Counted from the first letter of the stretch, positions 16,590 to 25,910 are shown. The stretch is DNA of 64,000 nt from Clostridiaceae bacterium (GCA_019391515.1 JAHXQP010000018.1:1-64000); one strand, 5' to 3'. The notes: generated by a model not told the origin, from the letters alone. Program-made: numbers and translations.

Positions 16590-17450
16590 AAAACTCTGGT
16601 TCTTTCCCAACGACTACTTTATAGAATTTATTGAATAAAAAAACTAGAACAATTGATTCTATCAATGTTCCAACATATGGTAAACAAAATGGCTTGGCTT
16701 ATAATAATCATTATTTAGCTATGAAATGTCATCTATTAGTGCATTGTCATGCTCATTGCCACAATCTGAATGAAATAATTTATGTCTTTCAAAGGATACT
16801 TACATCTCAAAAGGGCTGTCTCTATTAGCTTTGCATCTTTCTTAGTCCCTGTTACATAGCCAATAATCTCTCTATTTTATAGATCTATTAAAGTGCATAC
16901 ATAGTTCCATTTGTCAGCTACTCTAACATAAGTTAAATCGCTCACTGCTACCTCTAGTTTTTTTCTATTATCAAATTTTTTATCCACTATATTCGGTATA
17001 GAAGATTCATTGCAATTAGTAGTATGAACCTTATATTGAGCCACTGTATAATTGGATACCAAGCCATTTCCATTCATAATTCTAGATATCCTTCTTCTTG
17101 AAACATTATGGCTTAACTTTTCTAGTTCTACTTTAATTTTTCTTGTTCCATAATTATTTCTACTACGCCTAAAGATATCTTTCAATGTGTTTTGTAATTA
17201 TGGATTCTTCATTGTAAGGAGTAGAAGGCTCTTTATTTAAATGGTAGTATACTAAACTTCTTTGGACCTTTAAAAGTTTACACATTGCACTAATACTGTA
17301 TTTCTTTCTATATTCATCACCTAGACTTCTATAACTGTGATTTCCTTGGTTGTAGATCTTTACTAACTGTTTTTTGAAATCCTCATCGTAACGTTTTCCG
17401 GTGATTAAAATCTCCTCCTAATTTTATTGTACCATGTTAAGTAAACATCT
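16590..17450 (-). mobile_element. Degraded IS3-family (IS150-type) insertion sequence
   Basis: Read on the minus strand from about 17410, the sequence starts [20 protein letters not shown] (OrfA HTH). It then jumps to [20 protein letters not shown] (OrfB start), so the OrfA C-terminus is deleted. After a stop near 17166 the frame 17185-16877 carries the HTH_21 domain (YGTRKIKVELEKL, RRRISRIMNGNGLVS) and the start of the rve core (VSDLTYVRVADKWNYVCTLI). Later pieces include GYVTGTKKDAKLIETAL and YFHSDCGNEHDN, broken by stops. No functional transposase can be made. The outer ends are not sharply visible. Confidence 0.8.
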
Positions 17451-17482
17451 GTCCTATTAGGTGTAACCTATCCATAATATTG

Positions 17483-18484
17483 AGGTTACAACATATGCAT
17501 CATATTCTAATTGTGTTAAAAAACGTGTCGCACCTTATTTTAAAGAAAAGAAGATTTTATTAAAAGATTTGCAACCAAAACACATTCAAACATATTATCA
17601 ACATGAATTGAATGATAATAAAATCAGTGCGAATACAGTAATTCATTATCATGCTAATATTAGAAAAGCACTACAATATGCTGTAAAGATGGATATGATA
17701 TCATCAAATTCAGCAGATAAAGTTGAGAGGCCTAAAAAACAAAAAAATTGTTGGAAGTTTTTATGATGGAGAAGAGATAAATAATCTATTTAAAGTGGTT
17801 AAGAATAGTAAAATAGAGCTTGCAGTTATATTAGCAGCTTTTTATGGTTTACGAAGAAGTGAAGTTGTTGGATTAAAGTGGGAGGCTATTGATTTCAATA
17901 ATAAATCAATTACTATTAGACATACAGTTACAGGAGTTTCTGTTGAAGGGAAAGTAATTATAGTAGAAAAAGACAGAACTAAAAATAAAGCAAGCCATAG
18001 AACCTTACCTTTAGTACTGCAATTTGAAGATTTACTTTTAAAAATAAAAGAACAACAATATATAAATAGGAAAATATGCAAAAAGTCTTATTGTAGTAAA
18101 TATTTAAAATATATTTATCTGGATGAAATAGGTCAGCGTATTAAACCAGAATATATTACTCAACATTTTCAAATTGTACTTGCTAAAAATAATTTAAGAA
18201 AAATAAGATTTCATGATTTAAGACATAGTTGCGCAAGTTTGTTACTTGTAAATGGTGTAGGTATGAAGGAGATTCAAGAATGGCTTGGGCATAGTGATTT
18301 TTCAACGACAGCAAATATTTATGCTCATCTTGACTATAGTGCGAAAATAGAATCAGCCAATGTAATGATAAATTGTTTAAATGGCAAAAAGTTCTCTCGT
18401 AAAATGGGAGAGAACTCAGAAGAAAATACAACAAATAAAAAAGCCATACTACAAGATAAGTCAAGCAATATAGCAATTAACTAA
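17483..18484 (+). pseudogene. Tyrosine recombinase/integrase, 5'-truncated and frameshifted
   Basis: The frame enters without a start as VTTYASYSNCVKKRVAPYFK, a core-binding (SAM-like) domain truncated at its N-terminus. A frameshift in the A-rich stretch near 17745-17755 then separates it from the catalytic domain (KIVGSFYDGEEINNLF onwards). The catalytic residues are all visible: Arg in YGLRRSEV, His-x-x-Arg in HDLRHSCAS, His in LGHSD and the nucleophile in NIYAHLDY. It belongs to the Tn916/ICE-type integrase family. The 5' end abuts the IS3 remnant, so IS insertion probably removed the start. Its 3' end lies 10 bp from tRNA-Leu, its likely attachment site. Confidence 0.85.
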
Positions 18485-18493
18485 ATTAAATGA

Positions 18494-18580
18494 TGGTGCC
18501 GCTGGCCGGATTCGAACCGGCACGATATCACTATCAGAGGATTTTGAGTCCACCACGTCTGCCAATTCCATCACAGCGGC
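18494..18580 (-). tRNA. tRNA-Leu (anticodon CAA)
   Basis: An 87-nt class II tRNA on the minus strand with encoded CCA (18494-18496). The acceptor arms GCCGCTG and CAGCGGC pair perfectly, and the T arm contains GGTTCGAATCC. The anticodon loop reads CTCAAAA, giving CAA. The anticodon stem has one T-T mismatch. It lies directly beside the integrase pseudogene. Confidence 0.92.
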
Positions 18581-18730
18581 AAGTAATACTTATTTTTAAT
18601 TCTCACTATTTGTACTCTGGATATTGGAGAGAACAATAGGCGAGAACTAACTATTAAATTTAGCATTCTAAGAATGGCTAAAATACAAAGTTTATAAACA
18701 ATACACACGCCTAGATTCACATCATGACGA

Positions 18731-18775
18731 ACTCGATTTTGAGTCCAGCGCGTCTGCCAGTTCCACCACTTCGGC
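18731..18775 (-). pseudogene. Truncated tRNA-Leu (5' half only)
   Basis: On the minus strand, from 18775, the sequence starts GCCGAAGTGGTGGAACTGGC and continues through an intact D arm and an anticodon loop CTCAAAA. It ends after the anticodon stem. The variable arm, T arm and 3' acceptor (expected CTTCGGC) are absent. The 5' half differs from the intact neighbour in the acceptor, so it is a separate tRNA-Leu copy. Confidence 0.8.
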
Positions 18776-18855
18776 TTAATTTGTTACAAAAAATATATTA
18801 TCATAAAATATAATAAAAATCAAGTTATTTATTATATTTATTTACTCTAATAAGC

Positions 18856-18884
18856 TTTTCATATATACTTAATATATATGAAAA
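18856..18884. repeat. 12-bp perfect inverted repeat upstream of polA
   Basis: TTTTCATATATA (18856-18867) and its exact complement (18873-18884) flank a 5-nt spacer, 33 bp before the polA start. It could be an operator or a weak hairpin. It is wholly A/T-rich, so chance is possible. Confidence 0.35.
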
Positions 18885-18917
18885 AGTGATGTATTATATA
18901 TTAGGGAGTTGATATTT

Positions 18918-21596
18918 TTGAAAAATAATCGTCTTATGATTATAGATGGAAGCAGCTTATTACATAGAGGTTTTTATGCCCTTCCTCTGTTATCAACGAA
19001 AGATGGAATATATACAAATGGAGTATATGGTTTTTTGACTATGTTTTATAAAATTACAGAAGAATATGATCCTAACTATATATCTGTAGCTTTTGATAAA
19101 AAAGCTCCTACCTTTAGACATTTAGAATTTGATCTTTATAAAGCTAATAGACAAAAATCACCTAATGAACTTTCATTACAGTTTCCAATTCTAAAAGAAG
19201 TGCTATCAGCTATGAATATAAATCAAATAGAAATAGAAGGCTATGAGGCAGATGATATTGCTGGTACAATAGCTAAATTTGGAGAAGAAAAAGGATTAGA
19301 AATAATACTGGTTACAGGAGATAGGGATTATCTACAGTTGGCTTCTGAAAAATCTAAAGTGCTAGTTACAAAGAAAGGGATTACTGAATTAGAAGTATTT
19401 GATAATAAGATAATAATGGATAAATACGGAATTAAACCAGAACAGTTTATAGACTTAAAGGGTCTTATGGGAGACCAATCAGATAATATACCAGGAGTTC
19501 CAGGCATAGGAGAGAAGACTGGATTAAAACTAATAAAAGAATTTGGTTCTATGGAAAACATTTATGAAAATATTGAAAAGGTAAGTGGTAAAAAGAGAAA
19601 AGAGTCTCTTATTGAATATAGACAGCAAGCTTTTATGAGTAAAAGACTAGGAGAAATAGTAACGAATGTTCCTATAGAATTAGATATGGAGAAGTTTATA
19701 GTTAAAGAACCTAATTGGGAAAAATTGAAGAAACTTTACGAAAAGCTAGAATTCAAGTCATTAATAGATAAAATTCCAAAAGATAAGATTGAAGACTCAA
19801 GAGAAGAGTTTAAGTCCGAATTTGTTTTAGTTAATGATGACAAAGAATTTAACAATATTGTTAATAATATAAGGAAAGACAAAAAAATTGGATTCAAAAT
19901 CATATATTCTGGTTCTAATCCTCTTAAAGATGAAATAATAGGTATTTGTATAAAGCCAAAAGAATCTAGCTCATATTATATTAATTGTGAAAATAATGAT
20001 ATATTAGGTAGCTTTAAAGACAATTTTAAAGAAATATTTGAATCAGAGGATATTGAAAAGATAGGTTATAATATAAAGGACGATATTATAGGACTTTTTA
20101 GATTAGATATAAATATTTCAGACCTAAGCTTTGATAGTATGATAGGTCAATATTTAATCAATCCTTCTCAAACAGACTATAGTATACATGAATTGGCAAA
20201 AGAATATTTTGATATTTTTATAGAAAGTGAAGAAGAACTTTTAGGAAAAGGGAAAAAGAAAAAGACTTTTAAATCATTAGAATTAGGGAAAAGAGGAGAA
20301 TATTTTTCTAAAATATTAGATTTAACATTTATGTTAGAAAATCAAATAAAAGGTCTAATTAAAAGTCAAGGTATGGAGAAACTTTATTATGATATTGAGT
20401 TGCCTTTAGTAGAAGTTTTAGCTAGTATGGAATATTTAGGTTTTAAAATAGATATGAATATAATAAATGAATTAGGAAAAGAATTTGATAATGAAATAAA
20501 TAACCTTACTATTGAAATATATAAATTGGCAGGCAGAGAATTCAACGTAAATTCACCTAAACAATTAGGAGAAGTACTTTTTGATGATCTGGATTTACCA
20601 GTTATTAAAAAAACTAAAACAGGATACTCTACAAATGCAGAAGTACTGGATAAATTAAAAGATAAACATCCTATTATAGATAAAATATTAAAATATAGAC
20701 AGATTGTAAAACTTAAATCTACTTATATTGATGGACTTATTAATCTAGTAGATGATGAAACTAATAGAATACATTCAAGTTTTAATCAAACAGTTACTAA
20801 CACTGGTAGGATAAGTAGTACTGAACCAAACCTTCAAAACATACCTGTAAAGACTGAAGAAGGAAGAAAGATTAGGAAAGCTTTTGTTCCTGAAAATAAA
20901 AATTATGTCTTAGTAGATGGAGATTATTCTCAAATTGAGTTAAGGGTATTAGCCCATATATCTGATGATCCTAAATTAAAGGAAGCTTTTTATCACAATG
21001 AAGATATTCATACAAAAACAGCAAGTGAGGTATTTGAAGTAGAAAAAGAAGAGGTAACTCCTCTTATGAGAAGTAGAGCAAAAGCTGTAAACTTTGGAAT
21101 AGTTTATGGAATTAGTGACTATGGTTTATCTAGAGATTTAGATATTTCCAGAAAAGAAGCTAAAAAATATATAGATAATTATTTAAAAAACTATGAAAAA
21201 GTAAAAGAATATATGGACAATATAATTGAAGTAGGAAAAAGGGATGGATATGTAGAGACTATATTAAACAGGAGAAGATATCTTCCAGAATTAAAATCAA
21301 GAAATTATGCAGTACGATCTTTTGGTGAAAGAGTTGCTATGAATACGCCTATTCAAGGCAGTGCTGCCGATATTATAAAGATTGCTATGGTTAGAGTTTA
21401 TAAAGAGCTTAAAAAAAGGAATATGAAATCCAAGCTGATACTCCAAGTCCATGACGAATTAATAATAGAAGCCCATGAAGATGAAAAAGAAGAAGTAGAA
21501 AATATATTAAGGAAAATAATGGAGGGTTCTGTTGAACTAAATGTACCATTAAAAGTAGATATAATGATGGGGGAAAGCTGGTATGAGACAAAATAA
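18918..21596 (+). CDS. polA: DNA polymerase I
   Basis: An 892-aa repair and replication polymerase. The 5'-3' exonuclease domain is at the N-terminus (MIIDGSSLLHRGFYA, then the YEADDIAGT and GLMGDQSDNIPGVPGIGEKT motifs). A degenerate 3'-5' exonuclease domain follows (about residues 300-460). In it the Exo I position reads IGFKIIYSG, without the catalytic DxE, so proofreading is presumably absent, as in several Firmicutes. The polymerase domain has motif A DGDYSQIELR, motif B RSRAKAVNFGIVYG and motif C QVHDELIIE. The start is TTG 18918, nine nt after TAGGGAG. The TTG at 18909 abuts that site. It overlaps coaE by 14 bp. Confidence 0.96.
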   Translation: MKNNRLMIIDGSSLLHRGFYALPLLSTKDGIYTNGVYGFLTMFYKITEEYDPNYISVAFDKKAPTFRHLEFDLYKANRQKSPNELSLQFPILKEVLSAMNINQIEIEGYEADDIAGTIAKFGEEKGLEIILVTGDRDYLQLASEKSKVLVTKKGITELEVFDNKIIMDKYGIKPEQFIDLKGLMGDQSDNIPGVPGIGEKTGLKLIKEFGSMENIYENIEKVSGKKRKESLIEYRQQAFMSKRLGEIVTNVPIELDMEKFIVKEPNWEKLKKLYEKLEFKSLIDKIPKDKIEDSREEFKSEFVLVNDDKEFNNIVNNIRKDKKIGFKIIYSGSNPLKDEIIGICIKPKESSSYYINCENNDILGSFKDNFKEIFESEDIEKIGYNIKDDIIGLFRLDINISDLSFDSMIGQYLINPSQTDYSIHELAKEYFDIFIESEEELLGKGKKKKTFKSLELGKRGEYFSKILDLTFMLENQIKGLIKSQGMEKLYYDIELPLVEVLASMEYLGFKIDMNIINELGKEFDNEINNLTIEIYKLAGREFNVNSPKQLGEVLFDDLDLPVIKKTKTGYSTNAEVLDKLKDKHPIIDKILKYRQIVKLKSTYIDGLINLVDDETNRIHSSFNQTVTNTGRISSTEPNLQNIPVKTEEGRKIRKAFVPENKNYVLVDGDYSQIELRVLAHISDDPKLKEAFYHNEDIHTKTASEVFEVEKEEVTPLMRSRAKAVNFGIVYGISDYGLSRDLDISRKEAKKYIDNYLKNYEKVKEYMDNIIEVGKRDGYVETILNRRRYLPELKSRNYAVRSFGERVAMNTPIQGSAADIIKIAMVRVYKELKKRNMKSKLILQVHDELIIEAHEDEKEEVENILRKIMEGSVELNVPLKVDIMMGESWYETK

Positions 21597-22200
21597 TTGT
21601 GAAATTATAGGTTTAACTGGAGGAATTGCTACAGGAAAAAGTACAGTAACAGAATTTTTAATTGAAAAAGGTTATAAGGTAATAGACGCTGATAAGATAG
21701 CTAGAAAAGTAGTTGAGGTTAATTACCCTGCATATAAAGAAATTGTAGAAGAATTTGGTGTGGAAATTTTAAACAAAGATTTAACTATAAATAGGACGAA
21801 ATTAGGAAGTATTGTATTTAATAGCGAAGAAAAAAGAAAAAGATTAAATTCCATTGTTCATCCTAGAGTATTTCAAGAGATTAGCAACTTAATATTAAAT
21901 TATTGTGAAAGTGAAAAGATTGTTTTTTTAGATGTCCCTCTTTTAATTGAAGAATTAGACTTATTTAAAAAGTATAATATTTATATCGATGAAATATGGT
22001 TAGTTTATACAGATAAAGAGAAACAGATAGAAAGACTAATGCAAAGAGATAATTTTACCTATGAGGAGGCTGAAAAAAGAATTAGCTCTCAATTGCCCAT
22101 GAAAATTAAAAAGAAATGTGCAGATAGAATTATAAATAATAATAAAAATATAAAAGAACTAAAAAACACAGTAGATGATATTATAAACAGATTCAAATGA
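21583..22200 (+). CDS. coaE: Dephospho-CoA kinase
   Basis: A 205-aa kinase for the last step of coenzyme A synthesis. The P-loop GGIATGKST lies at residues 13-21, and the substrate-binding DADKIAR near 37-43. The HPRVF segment near 88-92 and FLDVPLLIEE near 108-117 are family signatures. The ATG lies inside the end of polA with a GGGGGA site 8 nt upstream, so the two genes are translationally coupled. The polA-coaE order is common in clostridia. Confidence 0.94.
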   Translation: MRQNNCEIIGLTGGIATGKSTVTEFLIEKGYKVIDADKIARKVVEVNYPAYKEIVEEFGVEILNKDLTINRTKLGSIVFNSEEKRKRLNSIVHPRVFQEISNLILNYCESEKIVFLDVPLLIEELDLFKKYNIYIDEIWLVYTDKEKQIERLMQRDNFTYEEAEKRISSQLPMKIKKKCADRIINNNKNIKELKNTVDDIINRFK

Positions 22201-22216
22201 TATCGGAGGGATAATT

Positions 22217-22873
22217 TTGGCAGGTGTATTTAATAAAATAATCAAAAAAGTTCTTTTAATTATCTTAATTGGAGTCATTTTTTTTATAGGATTTAAACTA
22301 TCCATTAAGGCCATATATCCAATGAACTATAAAAAGTATATACATGTATATTCTCAAAAATATAATATTGATCCCTATCTAGTGGCTGCTATTATTAATG
22401 TAGAAAGTGATTTTGAAAAAGATGCTTGTTCTAAAAAGGATGCTAGAGGTCTTATGCAAGTTTCTCCTACAACTGGAAATTGGGCTGCTAAAGAATTAAA
22501 TTTAAAAGATTTCACCTTAGAATCTCTTTATGATCCAGAAATAAATATAATGATTGGTTCTTGGTATTTAAATGTATTAAATGAAGAGTTTGATGGTAAT
22601 CTTCCACTTGTTTTAGCTGCATATAATGGCGGAAGTGGCAATGTAAACAAATGGCTTAAAGATAGCAGATATAGTGAAGATGGGAAGAGTTTAAAACATA
22701 TTCCATTTAAAGAAACCAGTGATTATGTGGAGAAAGTCTTGGATAATTATGAAAAGTATAAAAAAATATATAGTGGTACATTTGAAAATACTGATAATCT
22801 AGAAGAAACATTATTAGATAAGAATATTAATATACTTAAAAAAACATTTAAAGATTATCTTAAAAACATGTAA
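22217..22873 (+). CDS. Lytic transglycosylase (SLT domain, membrane anchored)
   Basis: A 218-aa protein with one N-terminal membrane anchor (about residues 10-28) and an extracytoplasmic SLT domain (about 36-175). The motif YLVAAIINVESDFEKDA holds the catalytic Glu, with ARGLMQVSPTTGNWAA and LVLAAYNGGSGNVNKWL as the other signatures. It cleaves peptidoglycan glycan strands. The start is TTG 22217 after CGGAGGG. It follows coaE by 16 bp and is likely in the polA-coaE operon. Confidence 0.9.
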   Translation: MAGVFNKIIKKVLLIILIGVIFFIGFKLSIKAIYPMNYKKYIHVYSQKYNIDPYLVAAIINVESDFEKDACSKKDARGLMQVSPTTGNWAAKELNLKDFTLESLYDPEINIMIGSWYLNVLNEEFDGNLPLVLAAYNGGSGNVNKWLKDSRYSEDGKSLKHIPFKETSDYVEKVLDNYEKYKKIYSGTFENTDNLEETLLDKNINILKKTFKDYLKNM

Positions 22874-22958
22874 AAAATTATAAGAAACAATATGAAATAT
22901 AGTCAATTTTACAATATATTTAACAGTATTGAGCAATGGTATATAGGTAAAATAACAG

Positions 22959-22986
22959 TTGATATATTTTAATAAATATGTATAAT
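22959..22986 (+). promoter_or_regulatory. Promoter of tRNA-Leu(GAG)
   Basis: TTGATA (22959-22964) and TATAAT (22981-22986) are 16 nt apart and lie 27 bp before the tRNA. Confidence 0.5.
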
Positions 22987-23012
22987 ATTATATAGAAAAT
23001 ATATTATAAAAA

Positions 23013-23098
23013 GCAGGAGTGGTGGAATCGGCAGACACGCTATCTTGAGGGGGTAGTGAGCGAAGCTCTTGAGGGTTCAAATCCCTTCTCCTGCACCA
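23013..23098 (+). tRNA. tRNA-Leu (anticodon GAG)
   Basis: An 86-nt class II tRNA with encoded CCA. The acceptor arms are GCAGGAG and CTCCTGC, the anticodon loop is TTGAGGG (anticodon GAG), and the variable arm is long. The T arm has GGTTCAAATCC. Confidence 0.95.
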
Positions 23099-23100
23099 GA

Positions 23101-23128
23101 ATCATATACAATTGTATATGATTTTTAT
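23101..23128 (+). terminator. Terminator after tRNA-Leu(GAG)
   Basis: A 22-nt perfect palindrome (23101-23122) is followed directly by a T-rich run. Confidence 0.8.
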
Positions 23129-23178
23129 TTTTAGAAGGAAATATTTTTTAAAATATAATTTTAAGGTGTGGTTTTATA

Positions 23179-24234
23179 ATGAATAATAGAAGTATTATCC
23201 ATGTAGATATGGATGCTTTCTATGCCTCTGTAGAAGAAAGAGACAATCCTAGCCTTAAAGGAAAACCTATAATAGTAGGAGGTAGTCTAAAAAATAGAGG
23301 AGTAGTTACTACAGCTTCCTATGAAGCAAGAAAATACGGGGTTCATTCTGCTATGGCTACATACAAAGCAAAGAAATTATGTCCAAAAGGTGTATTTCTT
23401 CCAGTAAATATGGCCAAATATAAGGAGATTTCTAGAGAAGTCCACGATATATTTAAAAGATATAGTAAAATTATAGAGCCTATATCAATAGATGAAGCAT
23501 TCATAGATGTAACTGGTAAGGATCCTTTTTTTGTAGCTCAAAATATAAAAAGAGACATAAAAAAGGAATTAAATCTTACAGCCTCCATAGGAATATCTGT
23601 AAATAAATTTTTAGCTAAATTAGCTTCAGATTTAGAAAAACCAGATGGACTTACTATTATAAGGAAAGAAGAAGCTATGGAGTTTTTAAAACCTCTTCCT
23701 ATTAGAAAATTATGGGGAGTAGGTCCAAAAACAGAAAAGGAGCTCCACAGAATGGGAATCTACACTATAGGAGATTTACAAGATTATGATATAAAAGTAT
23801 TAGTAGATAGATTTGGTAAAAAGGGAAGAGAGCTTTCTTATTTTTCCAAAGGTATAGACAATAGACCTGTGGAAATAGATATTACTACTCAGTCTATTGG
23901 AGAAGAAGAAACTTTTAGAGAAGATATATCAAATGTAGAATTTTTAGACTATAAACTAAAAGAATATTCCTTAAATCTTTCTCATAAGTTAGAATATAAA
24001 GGTTATCTAACTAAAACTATAACTGTGAAAGTAAAATATGAAGATTTTTTAATAGAAACTAGAAGCAGTACATTATATATACCTACAGATGACTATTTGA
24101 CTATTTATAATGTTGGTGGTTCTTTATTAAAAAATAAATTTAGTTTTAATAAAAAAGTAAGATTACTTGGTTTGACAGTATCTAATTTTATTTATCCTGA
24201 CGATCCTATACAATTAAGTTTTCATTCTAAATAA
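23179..24234 (+). CDS. dinB: DNA polymerase IV (Y-family)
   Basis: A 351-aa translesion polymerase. The catalytic motifs are HVDMDAFYASVE (residues 8-19) and SIDEAFIDVT (near 101-110). Also present are the ASIGISVNKFLAKLAS palm motif, the LWGVGPKTEKEL helix-hairpin-helix and a little-finger domain to the C-terminus. The beta-clamp motif is weak at the end (PIQLSF). The start is ATG 23179 after AAGGTGTGG. It stands alone between a tRNA terminator and the rnf promoter region. No convincing LexA box was found upstream. Confidence 0.94.
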   Translation: MNNRSIIHVDMDAFYASVEERDNPSLKGKPIIVGGSLKNRGVVTTASYEARKYGVHSAMATYKAKKLCPKGVFLPVNMAKYKEISREVHDIFKRYSKIIEPISIDEAFIDVTGKDPFFVAQNIKRDIKKELNLTASIGISVNKFLAKLASDLEKPDGLTIIRKEEAMEFLKPLPIRKLWGVGPKTEKELHRMGIYTIGDLQDYDIKVLVDRFGKKGRELSYFSKGIDNRPVEIDITTQSIGEEETFREDISNVEFLDYKLKEYSLNLSHKLEYKGYLTKTITVKVKYEDFLIETRSSTLYIPTDDYLTIYNVGGSLLKNKFSFNKKVRLLGLTVSNFIYPDDPIQLSFHSK

Positions 24235-24473
24235 AAATTATAGTACTTTAGTTTCGATTTAAATAAAATAACAATTTTTCGTCGAAAAAATCATATCTTA
24301 ATGGACATTTTTTAGCTACATGTGTATAATAGTATTGAATTTATTATAAATAAAGATGTTTACTTTATATAAAATGCCACACATATATAGAACGATATGT
24401 TATTTTATAGACAAAGAATGACTTTTTAAGACATTTTACATGATAATTTATATACAATCAATGAGATAAATGG

Positions 24474-24527
24474 TATAATAAAATTAATTGAATATTTATG
24501 ACCCATATTTTAAAATTGGGTCTTTTT
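24474..24527 (+). promoter_or_regulatory. rnf promoter -10 and a terminator-like leader hairpin
   Basis: A TATAAT at 24474-24479 is followed by GACCCA (24500-24505) pairing with TGGGTC (24517-24522), then CTTTTTA. The hairpin lies in the probable leader of rnfC, 50 bp before the ribosome site. It may be an attenuator, or may terminate upstream transcripts. No clear -35 box is visible. The rest of the 335-bp gap (24235-24569) holds only a small TTTTTCG/CGAAAAA hairpin near 24274-24288. Confidence 0.45.
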
Positions 24528-24578
24528 ATATGATAAAATAAATAAGCTTTAAACAATAAAGATAAAGAGGTGGAAAAG

Positions 24579-25910
24579 ATGAATCTAGAAAATTTGACTT
24601 TTAAAGGAGGAGTTCATGTTCCTCATCATAAAGATTTAACAGAAAGAATTCCTCTTAAAAGAGCAAAAGAGCCTGAAATGGTTATTATACCTTTGCAGCA
24701 ACATATAGGTGCACCTTGTCAGCCGCTAGTAAAGGTTGGTGAAACTGTAAAAGTAGGGCAAAAAATTGGACAGGCAGAAGCTTTTGTATCTGCACCAGTA
24801 CATTCAAGTGTATCGGGTACTGTTAAGAAAATTGCTCCTATGGCATCACCTACAGGAATGACAGTTAACTGTATATTCATTGAATCAGATGGTAAGGGTG
24901 AATTACATGAAAGTGTAAAGCCTAAGGGAGATTTAGAATCATTAAGCCAAAAAGAAGTTTTAGAAATTATTAAAGAAGCAGGTATTACTGGAATGGGAGG
25001 AGCAGGTTTTCCAACTCATGTAAAACTTTCACCTCCACCAGAAAAAAAGATTGACACAATCATACTCAATGGAGCAGAATGTGAACCTTATTTGACTGCA
25101 GATCATAGACTTATGGTTGAAAGACCAGAAAAGGTAGTTTTAGGTCTTAAAGCTATAATGAAAGCTGTGGGAGTAGATAAAGGATTTATTGCAGTAGAAA
25201 ATAATAAACCTGATGCTTTAAAAGCTTTAAGAGAAGTTGTTAAAAATGAGGCTAATATTGAGATAGCGTCATTAAAAGCTAAATTTCCTCAAGGAGATGA
25301 AAAACGTATAATAAATGCAGTAACAGGCAGAGAAGTACCTTCAGGTGGACTTCCAATGGATGTAGGAGTAGTTGTTGATAATGTAGGAACTGCCAATGCA
25401 ATCGCAGAAGCTGTAGAAGAGGGAAAACCTTTATTTGAAAGAATAGCTACTATTACAGGTAAAGGAATTAAAGAACCTCAAAATTTAATTATTAAAATAG
25501 GAACACCATTTAAAGACATTATAGAACAATGTGGAGGTTTCAATGGAACTCCGGGAAAAATAGTTATGGGTGGACCTATGATGGGTCTTTCTCAATATAG
25601 TATAGAGGTTCCAGCGATAAAAGGTACTTCTGGAATATTAGTTTTATCAGAACAAGAAGCCAAGCCAGAACTAGTGCAACCTTGTATAAAATGTGGAAAA
25701 TGTTTAGAAGTATGTCCAGTTAATCTTCAACCATTGTATTTAAGTAAATTCTCATTAAATAGAAGATACGATAGAGCAGAAGAGTTTCATGTTTTAGACT
25801 GTATTGAATGTGGTTCCTGTTCATTTATATGTCCAGCTAAAAGACCACTAGTTGAATCTATTAGACTTGCAAAAAGAGAAGTTATTGCAAATAAGAAAAA
25901 AGCAAAGTAA
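24579..25910 (+). CDS. rnfC: Rnf complex subunit C (NADH- and Fe-S-containing)
   Basis: A 443-aa subunit of the ferredoxin:NAD+ oxidoreductase that couples electron flow to ion transport across the membrane. The N-terminal barrel-sandwich domain is followed by the NADH/FMN fold (GMGGAGFPTHVKL, LNGAECEPYLTADHRLM). Two 4Fe-4S clusters are at the C-terminus (CIKCGKCLEVCP and CIECGSCSFICP). The start is ATG 24579, six nt after AAAGAGGTGG. The GTG at 24570 lies within that site. It is the first gene of a six-gene rnfCDGEAB operon in the usual clostridial order. Confidence 0.96.
   Translation: MNLENLTFKGGVHVPHHKDLTERIPLKRAKEPEMVIIPLQQHIGAPCQPLVKVGETVKVGQKIGQAEAFVSAPVHSSVSGTVKKIAPMASPTGMTVNCIFIESDGKGELHESVKPKGDLESLSQKEVLEIIKEAGITGMGGAGFPTHVKLSPPPEKKIDTIILNGAECEPYLTADHRLMVERPEKVVLGLKAIMKAVGVDKGFIAVENNKPDALKALREVVKNEANIEIASLKAKFPQGDEKRIINAVTGREVPSGGLPMDVGVVVDNVGTANAIAEAVEEGKPLFERIATITGKGIKEPQNLIIKIGTPFKDIIEQCGGFNGTPGKIVMGGPMMGLSQYSIEVPAIKGTSGILVLSEQEAKPELVQPCIKCGKCLEVCPVNLQPLYLSKFSLNRRYDRAEEFHVLDCIECGSCSFICPAKRPLVESIRLAKREVIANKKKAK

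Noticed and set aside
16631-16828. Open frame with several histidines (MKCHLLVHCHAHCHN) on the plus strand, which might look like a metal-binding peptide.
   Set aside because: It is antisense to the IS3 remnant (minus-strand frame with FHSDCGNEHDN) and has no ribosome site.
24390-24410. GAAC-GATAT-GTTA near the end of dinB, resembling a LexA (SOS) box.
   Set aside because: The half-sites are imperfect, the spacing is one nt longer than the Firmicutes consensus, and it lies downstream of dinB, not at its promoter.
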